Assembly: GCF_000298195.1 (NCBI RefSeq)
Contig: NZ_BAHC01000125.1
Coordinates: 1-64,000, forward strand
From: Gordonia rhizosphera NBRC 16068
GTDB lineage: Bacteria; Actinomycetota; Actinomycetes; Mycobacteriales; Mycobacteriaceae
Reading direction: 5' to 3'
DNA: 64,000 nucleotides
Part shown: positions 1 through 8,965 of the stretch, piece after piece
How the letters are laid out: each line of letters opens with the position of its first letter
How positions within the stretch are numbered: position 1 is the stretch's first letter
The notes under the pieces: generated by a model
Database searches by the model: none
Told to the model about the DNA's origin: nothing
What the model saw: only the letters and a program-made list of their open reading frames with translations
Position numbers and translations under genes: made by a program

Positions 1-1263
1 GAAGCTCTGCGGTTTGCCGAACAGCCGGATGTCGGTTTCCGGGACGGCCAGCGCCCGCGCGACATTCTCGAAGCCGATGGCCGGTTGGTCGAGGCGGCCG
101 TAGATGACCGACGAGGCCCCCGGCGAGGCGAGGGTCACGTCGACGGGCAACCCCAGAATGGCACGGGCGTGCATCTCGAACTCCGACAGCCGCTGGCTGG
201 CGAGGGTGACCAACCCGGTGTCGTGCGGGCGGGGGCTGACCTCGGAGAAGTAGACGTCGTCGCCCTTGATGAACAACTCCACGCCGAAAACCCCTCGACC
301 GGCAAGCTTTCCGTCGCCGAGAGCGGTCGCGATCCGCGCCGCGATAGAGGTCGCCGCACCGAGGGCGTCGGCGGACATCTCCTGCGGCTGCCAACTCTCC
401 ACATAGTCGCCGTCGACCTGCCGATGGCCGATCGGCGCGCAGAAATGCGAGGTCAGCCGCCCGGTCGCCGGGTCGATCGCACGGACCGTGAGCAGGGTGA
501 TCTCGTAGTCGAACTCGACGAAGCCCTCGACGATGACCCGCTCGCCGGCGACCCGCGCCCCGGTCGTCGCCGTCTGCCACGCGGTGCCGATGTCCGACGG
601 CGCGCGCAGCACCGTCTGGCCCTTGCCCGACGACGACATCACCGGTTTCACCACACACGGGAACCCGATCTCGGCCGCGGCCGCCTCGAGTTCGTCGCGC
701 GACGACGCGAACAGGTACGGCGAGGTCGGCAAGCCCAGCTCCTCGTCGGCAAGCCGGCGGATACCTTCACGATCCATCGTCGCGACGACCGCGCGCGCGG
801 TCGGGATGACCTCGGCGAGGCCGCGCTTCTCGACCGCGACGAGGGCCTCGGTCGCGATCGCCTCGATCTCGGGGACCACGTAGTGCGGCCGATAGCGTTC
901 GATGAGCGAGGTCACCGCGTCGGCGTCGGTCATGTCGATGACCTCGGCATGATGGGCGACCTGGTGGCCGGGGGCGTCGGGATAGCGGTCGACGGCGACG
1001 ACCTCCACACCGAGGCGCTGGAAGGCGATGACGACCTCTTTGCCGAGTTCGCCGGCGCCCAGCACCATCACGCGGGTCGCCGTCGGGGTCAGCGGTGTGC
1101 CGATGACCGCCGGTGGGCCGATGACCGGCCGGGGCGGCGCATCGTCGGGGGCGCGGGTGATCTTCTCGGTTTCCGTCGCCACCTCTTCGTCGGGCGCCGG
1201 CGCGGCCTGCACGTCGGCCGGCACCGATTCCGCGGAAGCGTTGTCGCTGCTGTCGGACGTCAT
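1..1263 (-). CDS. purT: Formate-dependent phosphoribosylglycinamide formyltransferase (GAR transformylase 2), 3' end cut by window edge
   Basis: PurT makes formyl-GAR from GAR, formate and ATP in cytosolic purine synthesis. The frame is open from an ATG at 1261-1263 to base 1, so 421 codons are visible and roughly the last 20-30 residues are missing. The ATP-grasp enzyme is recognised by [14 protein letters not shown] (about residue 65), [13 protein letters not shown] in the ATP loop and RLFGKP near the cut end. The family core begins near residue 54. Before it lies an extra stretch of about 50 residues rich in Asp, Glu, Ala and Pro that I do not expect in this family; it may be real or may mean translation starts further in. 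The zinc-finger gene upstream on the same strand ends 28 bp away, so the two could be co-transcribed. Identity is secure, the exact start less so. Confidence 0.93.
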   Translation of the reverse strand, partial: MTSDSSDNASAESVPADVQAAPAPDEEVATETEKITRAPDDAPPRPVIGPPAVIGTPLTPTATRVMVLGAGELGKEVVIAFQRLGVEVVAVDRYPDAPGHQVAHHAEVIDMTDADAVTSLIERYRPHYVVPEIEAIATEALVAVEKRGLAEVIPTARAVVATMDREGIRRLADEELGLPTSPYLFASSRDELEAAAAEIGFPCVVKPVMSSSGKGQTVLRAPSDIGTAWQTATTGARVAGERVIVEGFVEFDYEITLLTVRAIDPATGRLTSHFCAPIGHRQVDGDYVESWQPQEMSADALGAATSIAARIATALGDGKLAGRGVFGVELFIKGDDVYFSEVSPRPHDTGLVTLASQRLSEFEMHARAILGLPVDVTLASPGASSVIYGRLDQPAIGFENVARALAVPETDIRLFGKPQSF

Positions 1264-1291
1264 GAGCAAATCCTACGTGCGTTTGCGACCC

Positions 1292-1624
1292 TCACCCCAT
1301 CACCTGATGCACGTAGCACCAGCGCCACACCTCACCCGGCTCGACCGACCGCATCACAGGATGGCCGGTCTCCTCGAAGTGCGCGGTCGCGTGCCGGCGC
1401 GGACTGGAATCGCAGCAGCCGACATGGCCGCAGGACAGGCACATACGCAGATGCGCCCAGTGGTGTTCGCCGAGTTGGGTGCACTCCTCGCAGGCCGTGA
1501 GGTCGCCCGACCGCGGTGCCGGGTCGGTGTTGGCGTCGGCGCCGTAGATGGCCAGGTCGGCACACCGACTCACCGTCTCGCCGCTGCGGGGCCGATCTTC
1601 GGAGTTCCGCCGGAAGATGCGCAT
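1292..1624 (-). CDS. UBP-type zinc finger domain protein
   Basis: A 110-residue protein made almost entirely of one zinc finger of the type named after ubiquitin-specific proteases. The Cys/His ladder is clear: CEEC, then CLSCGHVGCCD, then HATAHFEETGH and a closing W-CYVH segment. In bacteria such proteins are stand-alone zinc-binding domains of unclear role; actinobacteria lack typical ubiquitin, so a link to that system is not implied. The start used is the ATG at 1622-1624 (MRIFRR); an in-frame ATG three codons upstream (1631-1633) is also possible. It is divergent from the antiporter gene (61 bp apart) and lies just upstream of purT on the same strand. Function unknown. Confidence 0.8.
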   Translation of the reverse strand: MRIFRRNSEDRPRSGETVSRCADLAIYGADANTDPAPRSGDLTACEECTQLGEHHWAHLRMCLSCGHVGCCDSSPRRHATAHFEETGHPVMRSVEPGEVWRWCYVHQVMG

Positions 1625-1684
1625 GCCCGCCATTATCCGGGTCGGGAGCCGACGCGCCGACCGCCGGCGGGATAGGTTGCTCAG

Positions 1685-3280
1685 GTGAGCGCGTCGCTGT
1701 TGCTCGTGGCGGTGGTCGCCCTGATCGTCGCCGCCCTGTGCCGCCGGTATGGCCTGTCGGCACCGCTGATCCTCGTCGTCGTCGGGCTGGCCATCGGGTG
1801 GATCCCCGGCACACCCGAGGTTGAGCTCGAACCCGAGTTGGTGCTGTTCCTCATCCTTCCGCCCCTGCTCTATTCGGCGGCCCAGGAGAGTTCCTATCAG
1901 GCCATCCGCGCGAACCGCCGCGCCATCGGCCTGCTGGCCATCGGGCTGCCGCTGTTCTCCACCGTCGTCGTCGGCCTGGTCGCGTACTGGGTCGTCCCGG
2001 GTTTGCCGCTGGCCGCGGCGCTGGTGCTCGGTGCCGTGGTGGCCCCGCCCGACGCGGTGTCGGCGCAGGCCATCGGCCGTCGCGTGGGACTGCCCCGCCG
2101 CATCATGACGCTGCTGGGCGGCGAGAGCCTCCTCAACGACGCGACCGCCCTCACCGCGTTTCGGGTGGCGTTGGCCGCGGCCGTCGGGGCCACCGCATCG
2201 GTGTGGGAGGGGCTGTCCACCTTCGCCGTCGCCGCCGTCGGCGGTCTGCTGATCGGGCTGGCGGTGGGTTACGCCGTCTCGTGGCTGCGGGTCTGGCTGA
2301 CCGATCCCCCGGTGGAGACCGCGATCGGCATGATCGTGCCGTTCGGCACGTACTACGTGGCCGAGGAGGTGCACGCCTCCGGCGTCATCGCGGTGGTCGT
2401 CGCCGGGCTGCTCCTCGGCCAGCGGTCGGATCGACTGCGCTGGGCCACCCGGCTGCAGGACGAGGCGGTGCGCCGGTCGCTCGACGCACTCCTGGAGGGT
2501 TTCGTCTTCCTGCTCATCGGCCTGCAGTTGCCGTTCCTGCTGGACGGGCTCTCCGGGCAGTCCGCGATCCAGGTGACGGTGGACGCTCTCGTGATCCTCG
2601 TGGCCACCATCCTCGCCCGCTTCGTCTGGGTGTATCCGGCGACGTATCTGCCGCGGGTGTTCTCGACGACGATCCGCGACCGTGAGCAGTATCCGTCCTG
2701 GCGGGCGGTGTTCGTCGTCGGCTGGGCCGGGATGCGCGGCGTCGTGTCGCTGGCCGCCGCCTTCGCGATCCCGCTGACCACCGACGACGGCGGGCCGTTC
2801 CCGGCCCGGGCGGAGATCCTGTTCCTCACCTTTGTGGTGGTTGTCGGCACGTTGCTCATCCAGGGCACCACCCTGCCCTGGGTGATCCGGAAGCTCGACA
2901 TCACCGCCGACGATGCCGCCCGCGACCGGCTCGCCTTCGCGGCGGCGCAGGACCGCGCCTCCCGCGAATCCGAACGTCGCCTCGACGAGATGAATGGCGG
3001 ACTCGCCGACGACGACCCGCTGCGCCATCAGGTGATGATGCTGCGTAAATGGGTGAAGACCCAGCGCAACGTCGCCTGGGAGGAACTCGGTCGTGGCCCA
3101 GAGGTGATCGGCGAGAGCCCCACCGCGGCCGGCAACCGGATGCGGATGGAACTGCTGCAACTGCAACGCTCGGTCTTCATCGCCGAACGCGACGCCGGCC
3201 GCATCGGCGACGAGGTGCTGCGAACCGCGTTGCGCCAGTTGGACTTCGCCGAGGGGCAGATGAACCGCGAGACGGAATGA
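1685..3280 (+). CDS. Na+/H+ antiporter of the CPA1 (NhaP-like) family
   Basis: A 531-residue membrane transporter expected to exchange Na+ (or another monovalent cation) for protons across the plasma membrane. The first 400 or so residues form about 12 hydrophobic helices, with the family signature VVAPPDAVSAQAIGRR near residue 120 and ESLLNDATALTAF near residue 155, where the ND pair is the expected ion-binding region. A further conserved segment, WAGMRGVVSLAAA, lies near residue 350. The last 120 residues are hydrophilic and charged, a cytoplasmic tail. Length fits bacterial CPA1 exchangers of about 525 residues. Translation starts at a GTG. The 3' end is 3 bp from the convergent cyclase gene. 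Ion selectivity cannot be read from the sequence. Confidence 0.9.
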   Translation: MSASLLLVAVVALIVAALCRRYGLSAPLILVVVGLAIGWIPGTPEVELEPELVLFLILPPLLYSAAQESSYQAIRANRRAIGLLAIGLPLFSTVVVGLVAYWVVPGLPLAAALVLGAVVAPPDAVSAQAIGRRVGLPRRIMTLLGGESLLNDATALTAFRVALAAAVGATASVWEGLSTFAVAAVGGLLIGLAVGYAVSWLRVWLTDPPVETAIGMIVPFGTYYVAEEVHASGVIAVVVAGLLLGQRSDRLRWATRLQDEAVRRSLDALLEGFVFLLIGLQLPFLLDGLSGQSAIQVTVDALVILVATILARFVWVYPATYLPRVFSTTIRDREQYPSWRAVFVVGWAGMRGVVSLAAAFAIPLTTDDGGPFPARAEILFLTFVVVVGTLLIQGTTLPWVIRKLDITADDAARDRLAFAAAQDRASRESERRLDEMNGGLADDDPLRHQVMMLRKWVKTQRNVAWEELGRGPEVIGESPTAAGNRMRMELLQLQRSVFIAERDAGRIGDEVLRTALRQLDFAEGQMNRETE

Positions 3281-3283
3281 TCC

Positions 3284-4828
3284 TCAGTCGGCCATCCGCG
3301 CCGCGTAGACGACGGTCTCCTCGGCGCGTCCCCGCAGCGTCGTGGTCTCCTGCCGTTCCCACACCCCGGCGTCCCCGACGGCGGCGTCGATCGCCCGCCC
3401 CGACGCCAGCGGCCGGCACGGGTCGCGTTTGGCCAGCTCGGACAACCGGGCGCTCTCGTTGACCGGATCACCGATCACCGTGTACTCGAATCGTTCGATG
3501 GCGCCGACGTTTCCGGCGACGACCCGCCCGTAGCCCACCCCGATCCCGGCCGACAGATCGGGCACCTCGACGACGAGATCCGACGCGATCTCCCGCGCCG
3601 CGGACAGCGCCGCGCCGGCCGGGTCACCCAACTCGATCGGCGCGCCGAAGATCGCGAGCACCGCGTCTCCCTCGAACTTGTTGACAAGTCCGCCACGGGA
3701 TTCCACCGACCGCACGATCACGGCGAAGAAGCGGTTGAGGACGTCGACGACCTCGGTCGGAGACCGGCCCGCGGCCGACGTCGTCGACCCGATCACGTCC
3801 ACGAACACCACCGCCACGGTGCGTTCGGTGCCGCCGAGTTCCGGATCGGACCGCAGTGCGGCGTCGGCGACGTGGCGCCCGACGTGCCGGCCGAACAGGT
3901 CGTGCATCCGTTCGCGTTCACGCAACCCGGTGACCATGGCATTGAACCCCACCTGCAGGTCGCCGAGTTCGGTGCCGTCGTAGACGACGAGGTCGACGTC
4001 GGTGTCACCGCCCTGCACCCGCCCCATCGCGGTCCGGACGCTGCGGAGGGGTCCGGTGACGCGCGCGCTGGTCAGGAGGGTGAGCAGCAACCCGGTCGCC
4101 AGCGCGATGATCGCCAGCACGGTCACCCCGACGAACAGATCGAGTTTCGAGGTCTTGCCGCGGAACACGCCGAACAGCACCACCAGCAGGATGCCGACGA
4201 TGGGGACCGCCGACCCGACCAGCCAGGCGACGATGGCCCGCGAGCGGATTCCGCTGCGTTTGCGGCGGCGGTACCCGGCGCTGATCACCTCGGCCATCAC
4301 CGGGCGCAGCGCGAATTCGATGAACAAATACGACAGGGACACGACCACGACGCCGCTGAGGGTCACCACGAAGAAGGTCTTGGGGATCAATGCCGGATCG
4401 ATGACGCCGTACATGGTGGTGAAGATGACGGTGGCCGCGGCCCACAGGCCGGCCTGGATGACGACGAGTCGCCACGGTGCGCGTTGGGTGCGTCGCGCAT
4501 CCTTGGCGGTCGGTGCGCGTCCCTGGATGGACCACGTCAGATCCCGGATCACGACGAGGGTGCCGAGCACGATCCCGATCACGAACGCGGCCGCGATGTA
4601 GACCGGCACCGCGATGTAGTTCACCCACCACAGTCGCGACTGAAACACCGACGGCTCCGGAATCCCCACTCCGGCAAGCAGAATCGCCACACCCGCGCCG
4701 ACCAGGTTCGCCAGCACGATGCTCGCGGTCAGCAGGGCCTGGATGCGGATCCGGCGGTGCACCGGGCTCTCGGCCGCCGATCCGAGCAGGATCGACCCGT
4801 AGTCGCGGCTCGCCCCGTGCGCACCCAT
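3284..4828 (-). CDS. Membrane-bound class III adenylate cyclase with HAMP domain
   Basis: A 514-residue protein predicted to make cAMP from ATP on the inner face of the membrane. About six transmembrane helices fill residues 30-255. A HAMP linker follows (ARVTGPLRSV, FNAMVTGLRERERM), then the cyclase homology domain from about residue 325. Metal-binding Asp residues are visible in FVDVIGST and EGDAVLAIFG. The Lys in NKFEGD and the Asp in YTVIGDPVNESARL are the adenine-selecting pair, so ATP rather than GTP is the likely substrate. This layout (6 TM-HAMP-cyclase) is the actinobacterial Rv1318c/Rv3645 type as I recall it. The activating signal is unknown. It lies upstream of no obvious partner; purA is 36 bp away on the same strand, upstream of it. 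Confidence 0.9.
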   Translation of the reverse strand: MGAHGASRDYGSILLGSAAESPVHRRIRIQALLTASIVLANLVGAGVAILLAGVGIPEPSVFQSRLWWVNYIAVPVYIAAAFVIGIVLGTLVVIRDLTWSIQGRAPTAKDARRTQRAPWRLVVIQAGLWAAATVIFTTMYGVIDPALIPKTFFVVTLSGVVVVSLSYLFIEFALRPVMAEVISAGYRRRKRSGIRSRAIVAWLVGSAVPIVGILLVVLFGVFRGKTSKLDLFVGVTVLAIIALATGLLLTLLTSARVTGPLRSVRTAMGRVQGGDTDVDLVVYDGTELGDLQVGFNAMVTGLRERERMHDLFGRHVGRHVADAALRSDPELGGTERTVAVVFVDVIGSTTSAAGRSPTEVVDVLNRFFAVIVRSVESRGGLVNKFEGDAVLAIFGAPIELGDPAGAALSAAREIASDLVVEVPDLSAGIGVGYGRVVAGNVGAIERFEYTVIGDPVNESARLSELAKRDPCRPLASGRAIDAAVGDAGVWERQETTTLRGRAEETVVYAARMAD

Positions 4829-4864
4829 GTCGTCAGCTTCTCACGACCGTGGGAGGCGAAGGCG

Positions 4865-6157
<1,293 letters not shown>

Positions 6158-6229
6158 TTACTCCTTCGAGTCGGCTCGCCGAACAACAGGGCAACCTTAC
6201 GCGCTCGGGCGTGTCGATACGCTATCCGC

Positions 6230-6862
6230 GTGTCGTTCGCGCCGATCGTCGAGTCCGAGTCCACCGCCGACAAGCGGGCCGTGCGGGCCGCGGTCGCCGC
6301 TCCGCTGACCGATCCCGAGGTGTCGCGGCTGATCGTGTTCCCCTCCGCCGTCGAGGGCGCCGACGCGTTTTTCGCGCAGGTCATGGCCGTTTTGATGGCG
6401 ATGGACCGTCTCGACGTGGAGGTCGCCTACTGCGCGCCGGCGCCGACTCGGGCCACTCGGATCTACCGATTGCCGCACGGTGCGGCGGCCCGCCGACTCG
6501 CCGAGGAGGGCCACGCCCGTGACCTGCCGCTGATCCGCGACGACGCCGGCACGGTGCTCGTCGGGCGGGCACGGCATCGGGGCGCCGACGACGCGAAACT
6601 GCACGGGGAGACCTACGTGGACAACGACCGCCTGTTCAACGGTGAGGTCCGCGGGGTCGAGATCGAGCCGCTGCCCGAACCTCCGGGCCTGCGGGCCCGT
6701 CTGGAGCGGCCGCTGATCGCGCCGCGCTGGCATCTCGGCCGGGCCGCGCAGACCGGCGGCACCAACATCGTGGTGGAGCGCGAGGGCGTGCTGACACCGC
6801 GGGTCGTGAAGCGATCCACGTTCTATAGGCATCATGTGGATATGAAGCTGGTGTGCCCGTGA
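6230..6862 (+). CDS. Conserved actinobacterial protein, Rv0358-like
   Basis: A 210-residue soluble protein without signal peptide or membrane segment. Its identification rests on position: it is divergent from purA and immediately followed by an M50 protease, the order of Rv0357c-Rv0358-Rv0359 in M. tuberculosis as I recall it. I see no catalytic motif. The start used is a GTG at 6230 (VSFAPIVESES); an upstream in-frame start would run into the purA promoter. Its stop overlaps the next start as GTGA, so the two are probably translationally coupled and may act together. Function unknown. Confidence 0.75.
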   Translation: MSFAPIVESESTADKRAVRAAVAAPLTDPEVSRLIVFPSAVEGADAFFAQVMAVLMAMDRLDVEVAYCAPAPTRATRIYRLPHGAAARRLAEEGHARDLPLIRDDAGTVLVGRARHRGADDAKLHGETYVDNDRLFNGEVRGVEIEPLPEPPGLRARLERPLIAPRWHLGRAAQTGGTNIVVEREGVLTPRVVKRSTFYRHHVDMKLVCP

Positions 6863-7665
6863 CGGCACCGACCACCCGGGAGATCGTGCGCGCGATCCGA
6901 CCGGGGCCACTGTTCGGAGGGCTCGTCGCCGCCGCCATCGCAGGCGGGTGGTTGTGCGCGGGATCCGATCCGGGTCGCAACCCCGCCTCGGTCGGCGGCA
7001 CGCTGCTGCTCGTGCTGGCGGGTTGGGTGATCTCGCTGTGTCTGCACGAGTTCGCGCATGCGGTGACCGCATTCCGGTTCGGTGACCGCAACGCCGAACT
7101 GCGCGGCTACCTCACGCTGAACCCGTTGCGCTATACCCATCCAGGGCTGTCGCTGGCGTTACCGCTGCTGATCATCCTGATGGGCGGCATCGGCTTCCCA
7201 GGCGGCGCGGTCTACGTCAACCAGTCCGGATTCACCCGCGCGCAACGGACCATCGTGTCGTTGGCGGGGCCGGTCACCAACATTGTCATCGGCGGGGTGA
7301 TCCTCGCGGTCGTGCGGTTCGCGCAGCCGGCCTCGTCGGGGACGTTCGTCGTGTCCGCCGATCTGCTCAACCTCTGGGCCGCCCTGTCGATGCTGGCCTT
7401 CCTGCAGATCACCGCGGCGGTGCTGAATCTCATCCCGATGCCAGGCTTCGACGGCTACGGCGCGATCGAACCGTATCTGTCGGACAAGACCCGCTTCTCG
7501 ATGAATAAGATCGCGCCGTATGGCTTCCTGATCGTGTTCGCTTTGCTGTTCATCCCGTTCCTCAACCGTGCGTTCTTCGACTTCGTCTACTGGCTGTTCG
7601 GGTTGTCCGGGGTGCCGAGCGCGTTGGCGTCCTACGGCTGGGATCTGTTCATCTTCTGGCGATAG
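6859..7665 (+). CDS. Site-2 protease family (M50) membrane metalloprotease, Rv0359-like
   Basis: An integral membrane protein of 268 residues predicted to cut substrates within the membrane. The zinc motif HEFAH is at residues 63-67, inside the second hydrophobic segment, and the third ligand region NLIPMPGFDGYG is near residue 194. No PDZ domain is present, so this is a minimal M50 protease. The start chosen is GTG 6859, which overlaps the previous stop by 4 bp; an in-frame GTG two codons upstream (6853) is equally readable. The last codons (DLFIFWR and stop) form the left copy of a 25-bp direct repeat that recurs at 15039-15063 on the other side of the sugar island, so this 3' end may have served as an insertion site. 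Confidence 0.85.
   Translation: MTAPTTREIVRAIRPGPLFGGLVAAAIAGGWLCAGSDPGRNPASVGGTLLLVLAGWVISLCLHEFAHAVTAFRFGDRNAELRGYLTLNPLRYTHPGLSLALPLLIILMGGIGFPGGAVYVNQSGFTRAQRTIVSLAGPVTNIVIGGVILAVVRFAQPASSGTFVVSADLLNLWAALSMLAFLQITAAVLNLIPMPGFDGYGAIEPYLSDKTRFSMNKIAPYGFLIVFALLFIPFLNRAFFDFVYWLFGLSGVPSALASYGWDLFIFWR
7641..7665. repeat. Left copy of 25-bp direct repeat flanking the sugar-uptake island
   Basis: The last 25 bases of the M50 gene, stop codon included, match 15039-15063 at 24 of 25 positions (the difference is A at 7662 and G at 15060). Two further blocks downstream, ACCGA and CCGGCA, align with the other copy at the same offset of 7398 bp. The LacI-amylase-ABC genes lie between the copies. Confidence 0.7.
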
Positions 7666-7729
7666 CGGTTCGCGACCGACGCCGGCACGCACCCAGGGCG
7701 TCGGCGGCCGAGACGTGCGGGACGAGAGC

Positions 7730-8749
7730 TCAGTCGAGTCGTCGCGTGCTGTGCCGGATCACCAGCCGGGTGGGAAGCACTACCGATTCCGGTTCCTCAC
7801 CGCGCAACATCGACAGGACGAGCTCCGCCGCGGTGGTGCCCATCTCGTGGACCGGTTGACGGACCGTGGTGAGGTCCATCAACTCGGCCATCGGATGGTC
7901 GTCGACGGCGACGACCGACATCTCCGCCGGCACGGACAGTCCGGCGCGCCGCAACGTGCGCAGCGCACCGATGGCCACCTCGTCGGAGAAACAGAACACC
8001 GCGGTCGGCGGATCGGGCCGGCTCAGCAGCACCTCCATCGCCGACGCACCGCCCTCGATACCCCACGGCACCTTGATAACCTGATCGTCGTCGGGAATGA
8101 CACCGTGTGCGGAGAGCGCCGCGCGATAGCCGTCGAGGCGGGCGATGTCGGCGGCCCAGACCCGGCCCTCGGGGTCCGAGGTCCGAATCATCGCGATGCG
8201 CCGATGGCCGGCGCGCAGCAGGTGTTCGACGGCCATCGTCGCGGCCACCCGATCGTCGATGCGCACGCCCGGGAAACCCTCGACCTCCTCCTCCACGACG
8301 ACCACGGGCAGCCCCATCGACTCCAGGCGCGTACGGGCTCGCTCGTCGAGCGGAAAGCTCGCGACGACCAGCGCATCAACCTTGCGGCGCAACGGCAGTC
8401 GCTCGAAGAAGTCGAAGCGCTCACGCGTGGTCGGTAGGCAGCACAGCTGTACGTCGAGGCCTTCGGCACGCAGTCGGCTCTCGATACCGGCGACGACCGA
8501 CGAGTAGAACCAGACATCGATTTGCGGCACGAGCACGCCCACGCGTCCGGTCGCGCCACCGCTGAGCGACGACGCAGCCGGCGAGACGACATAGGACATC
8601 GCCTCGGCCTGGGCGAGCACCCGTTGACGCATCTTCTCGGACACCCCCGGCTGGCCACGCAGCGCGCGCGAGACCGTCGAGATCGACACGCCGAGCCGCT
8701 GCGCCACGTCGTGCATGTTCACCTGTTGCCTGGGAATCACGTCATTCAC
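7730..8749 (-). CDS. LacI-family transcriptional regulator of the sugar island
   Basis: A 339-residue repressor-type regulator. The N-terminal helix-turn-helix reads NMHDVAQRLGVSISTVSRAL (about residues 11-30), followed by the hinge VSPAASSLSGGATGRVGVLVP and a periplasmic-binding-protein-like effector domain to the C-terminus. It is divergent from the alpha-glucosidase/ABC operon, and palindromes suited to a LacI protein lie in front of both its own start (8764-8781) and the operon (8906-8919). It therefore probably represses its own gene and the operon until a sugar of the maltose/trehalose type binds. The inducer is inferred from the neighbours. Start used is ATG 8749; a second Met at residue 12 is possible. 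Confidence 0.92.
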   Translation of the reverse strand: MNDVIPRQQVNMHDVAQRLGVSISTVSRALRGQPGVSEKMRQRVLAQAEAMSYVVSPAASSLSGGATGRVGVLVPQIDVWFYSSVVAGIESRLRAEGLDVQLCCLPTTRERFDFFERLPLRRKVDALVVASFPLDERARTRLESMGLPVVVVEEEVEGFPGVRIDDRVAATMAVEHLLRAGHRRIAMIRTSDPEGRVWAADIARLDGYRAALSAHGVIPDDDQVIKVPWGIEGGASAMEVLLSRPDPPTAVFCFSDEVAIGALRTLRRAGLSVPAEMSVVAVDDHPMAELMDLTTVRQPVHEMGTTAAELVLSMLRGEEPESVVLPTRLVIRHSTRRLD

Positions 8750-8763
8750 CTTAAGTCACCCGT

Positions 8764-8781
8764 TGCGCAAATATTTGCGCA
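8764..8781. promoter_or_regulatory. Perfect 18-bp palindrome, probable LacI-family operator upstream of its own gene
   Basis: TGCGCAAATATTTGCGCA equals its own reverse complement over all 18 bases and sits 14 bp upstream of the lacI-type start codon. Its core differs from the operator at 8906-8919, so it may be an autoregulatory site or belong to another regulator. Confidence 0.55.
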
Positions 8782-8869
8782 CTCTCACCTCAAACCTCCT
8801 TCGGTCGCGAGCTGGACGGCGAGGATCGGTAAGTAATTCCAGTTAAAGCAGTACATTTCACTTTTCGAC

Positions 8870-8919
8870 TTGACACCGCGTGTGACTGCCGACACAGTAT
8901 CTGCACGAAAACGTTTGCG
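8870..8919 (+). promoter_or_regulatory. Promoter and LacI-type operator of the alpha-glucosidase/ABC operon
   Basis: A TTGACA -35 box at 8870-8875 is followed after 19 bp by CAGTAT (8895-8900) as a weak -10 box. Directly downstream, CGAAAACGTTTGCG (8906-8919) has the CG-centred dyad typical of LacI-family operators, with 12 of 14 positions symmetric. A repressor bound here would cover the expected transcription start. The gene starts at 8966 behind CAGGAG. Confidence 0.5.
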
Positions 8920-8965
8920 ACTTTCGCATCAACCCGCCATCCACGCCCATCACTCAGGAGCAGCT

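Noticed and set aside
1625-3166. Upstream part of a long minus-strand frame ending with the zinc-finger protein
   Set aside because: The region is antisense to the antiporter and His/Arg/Gln-rich; only the last 110 codons (zinc finger) are supported.
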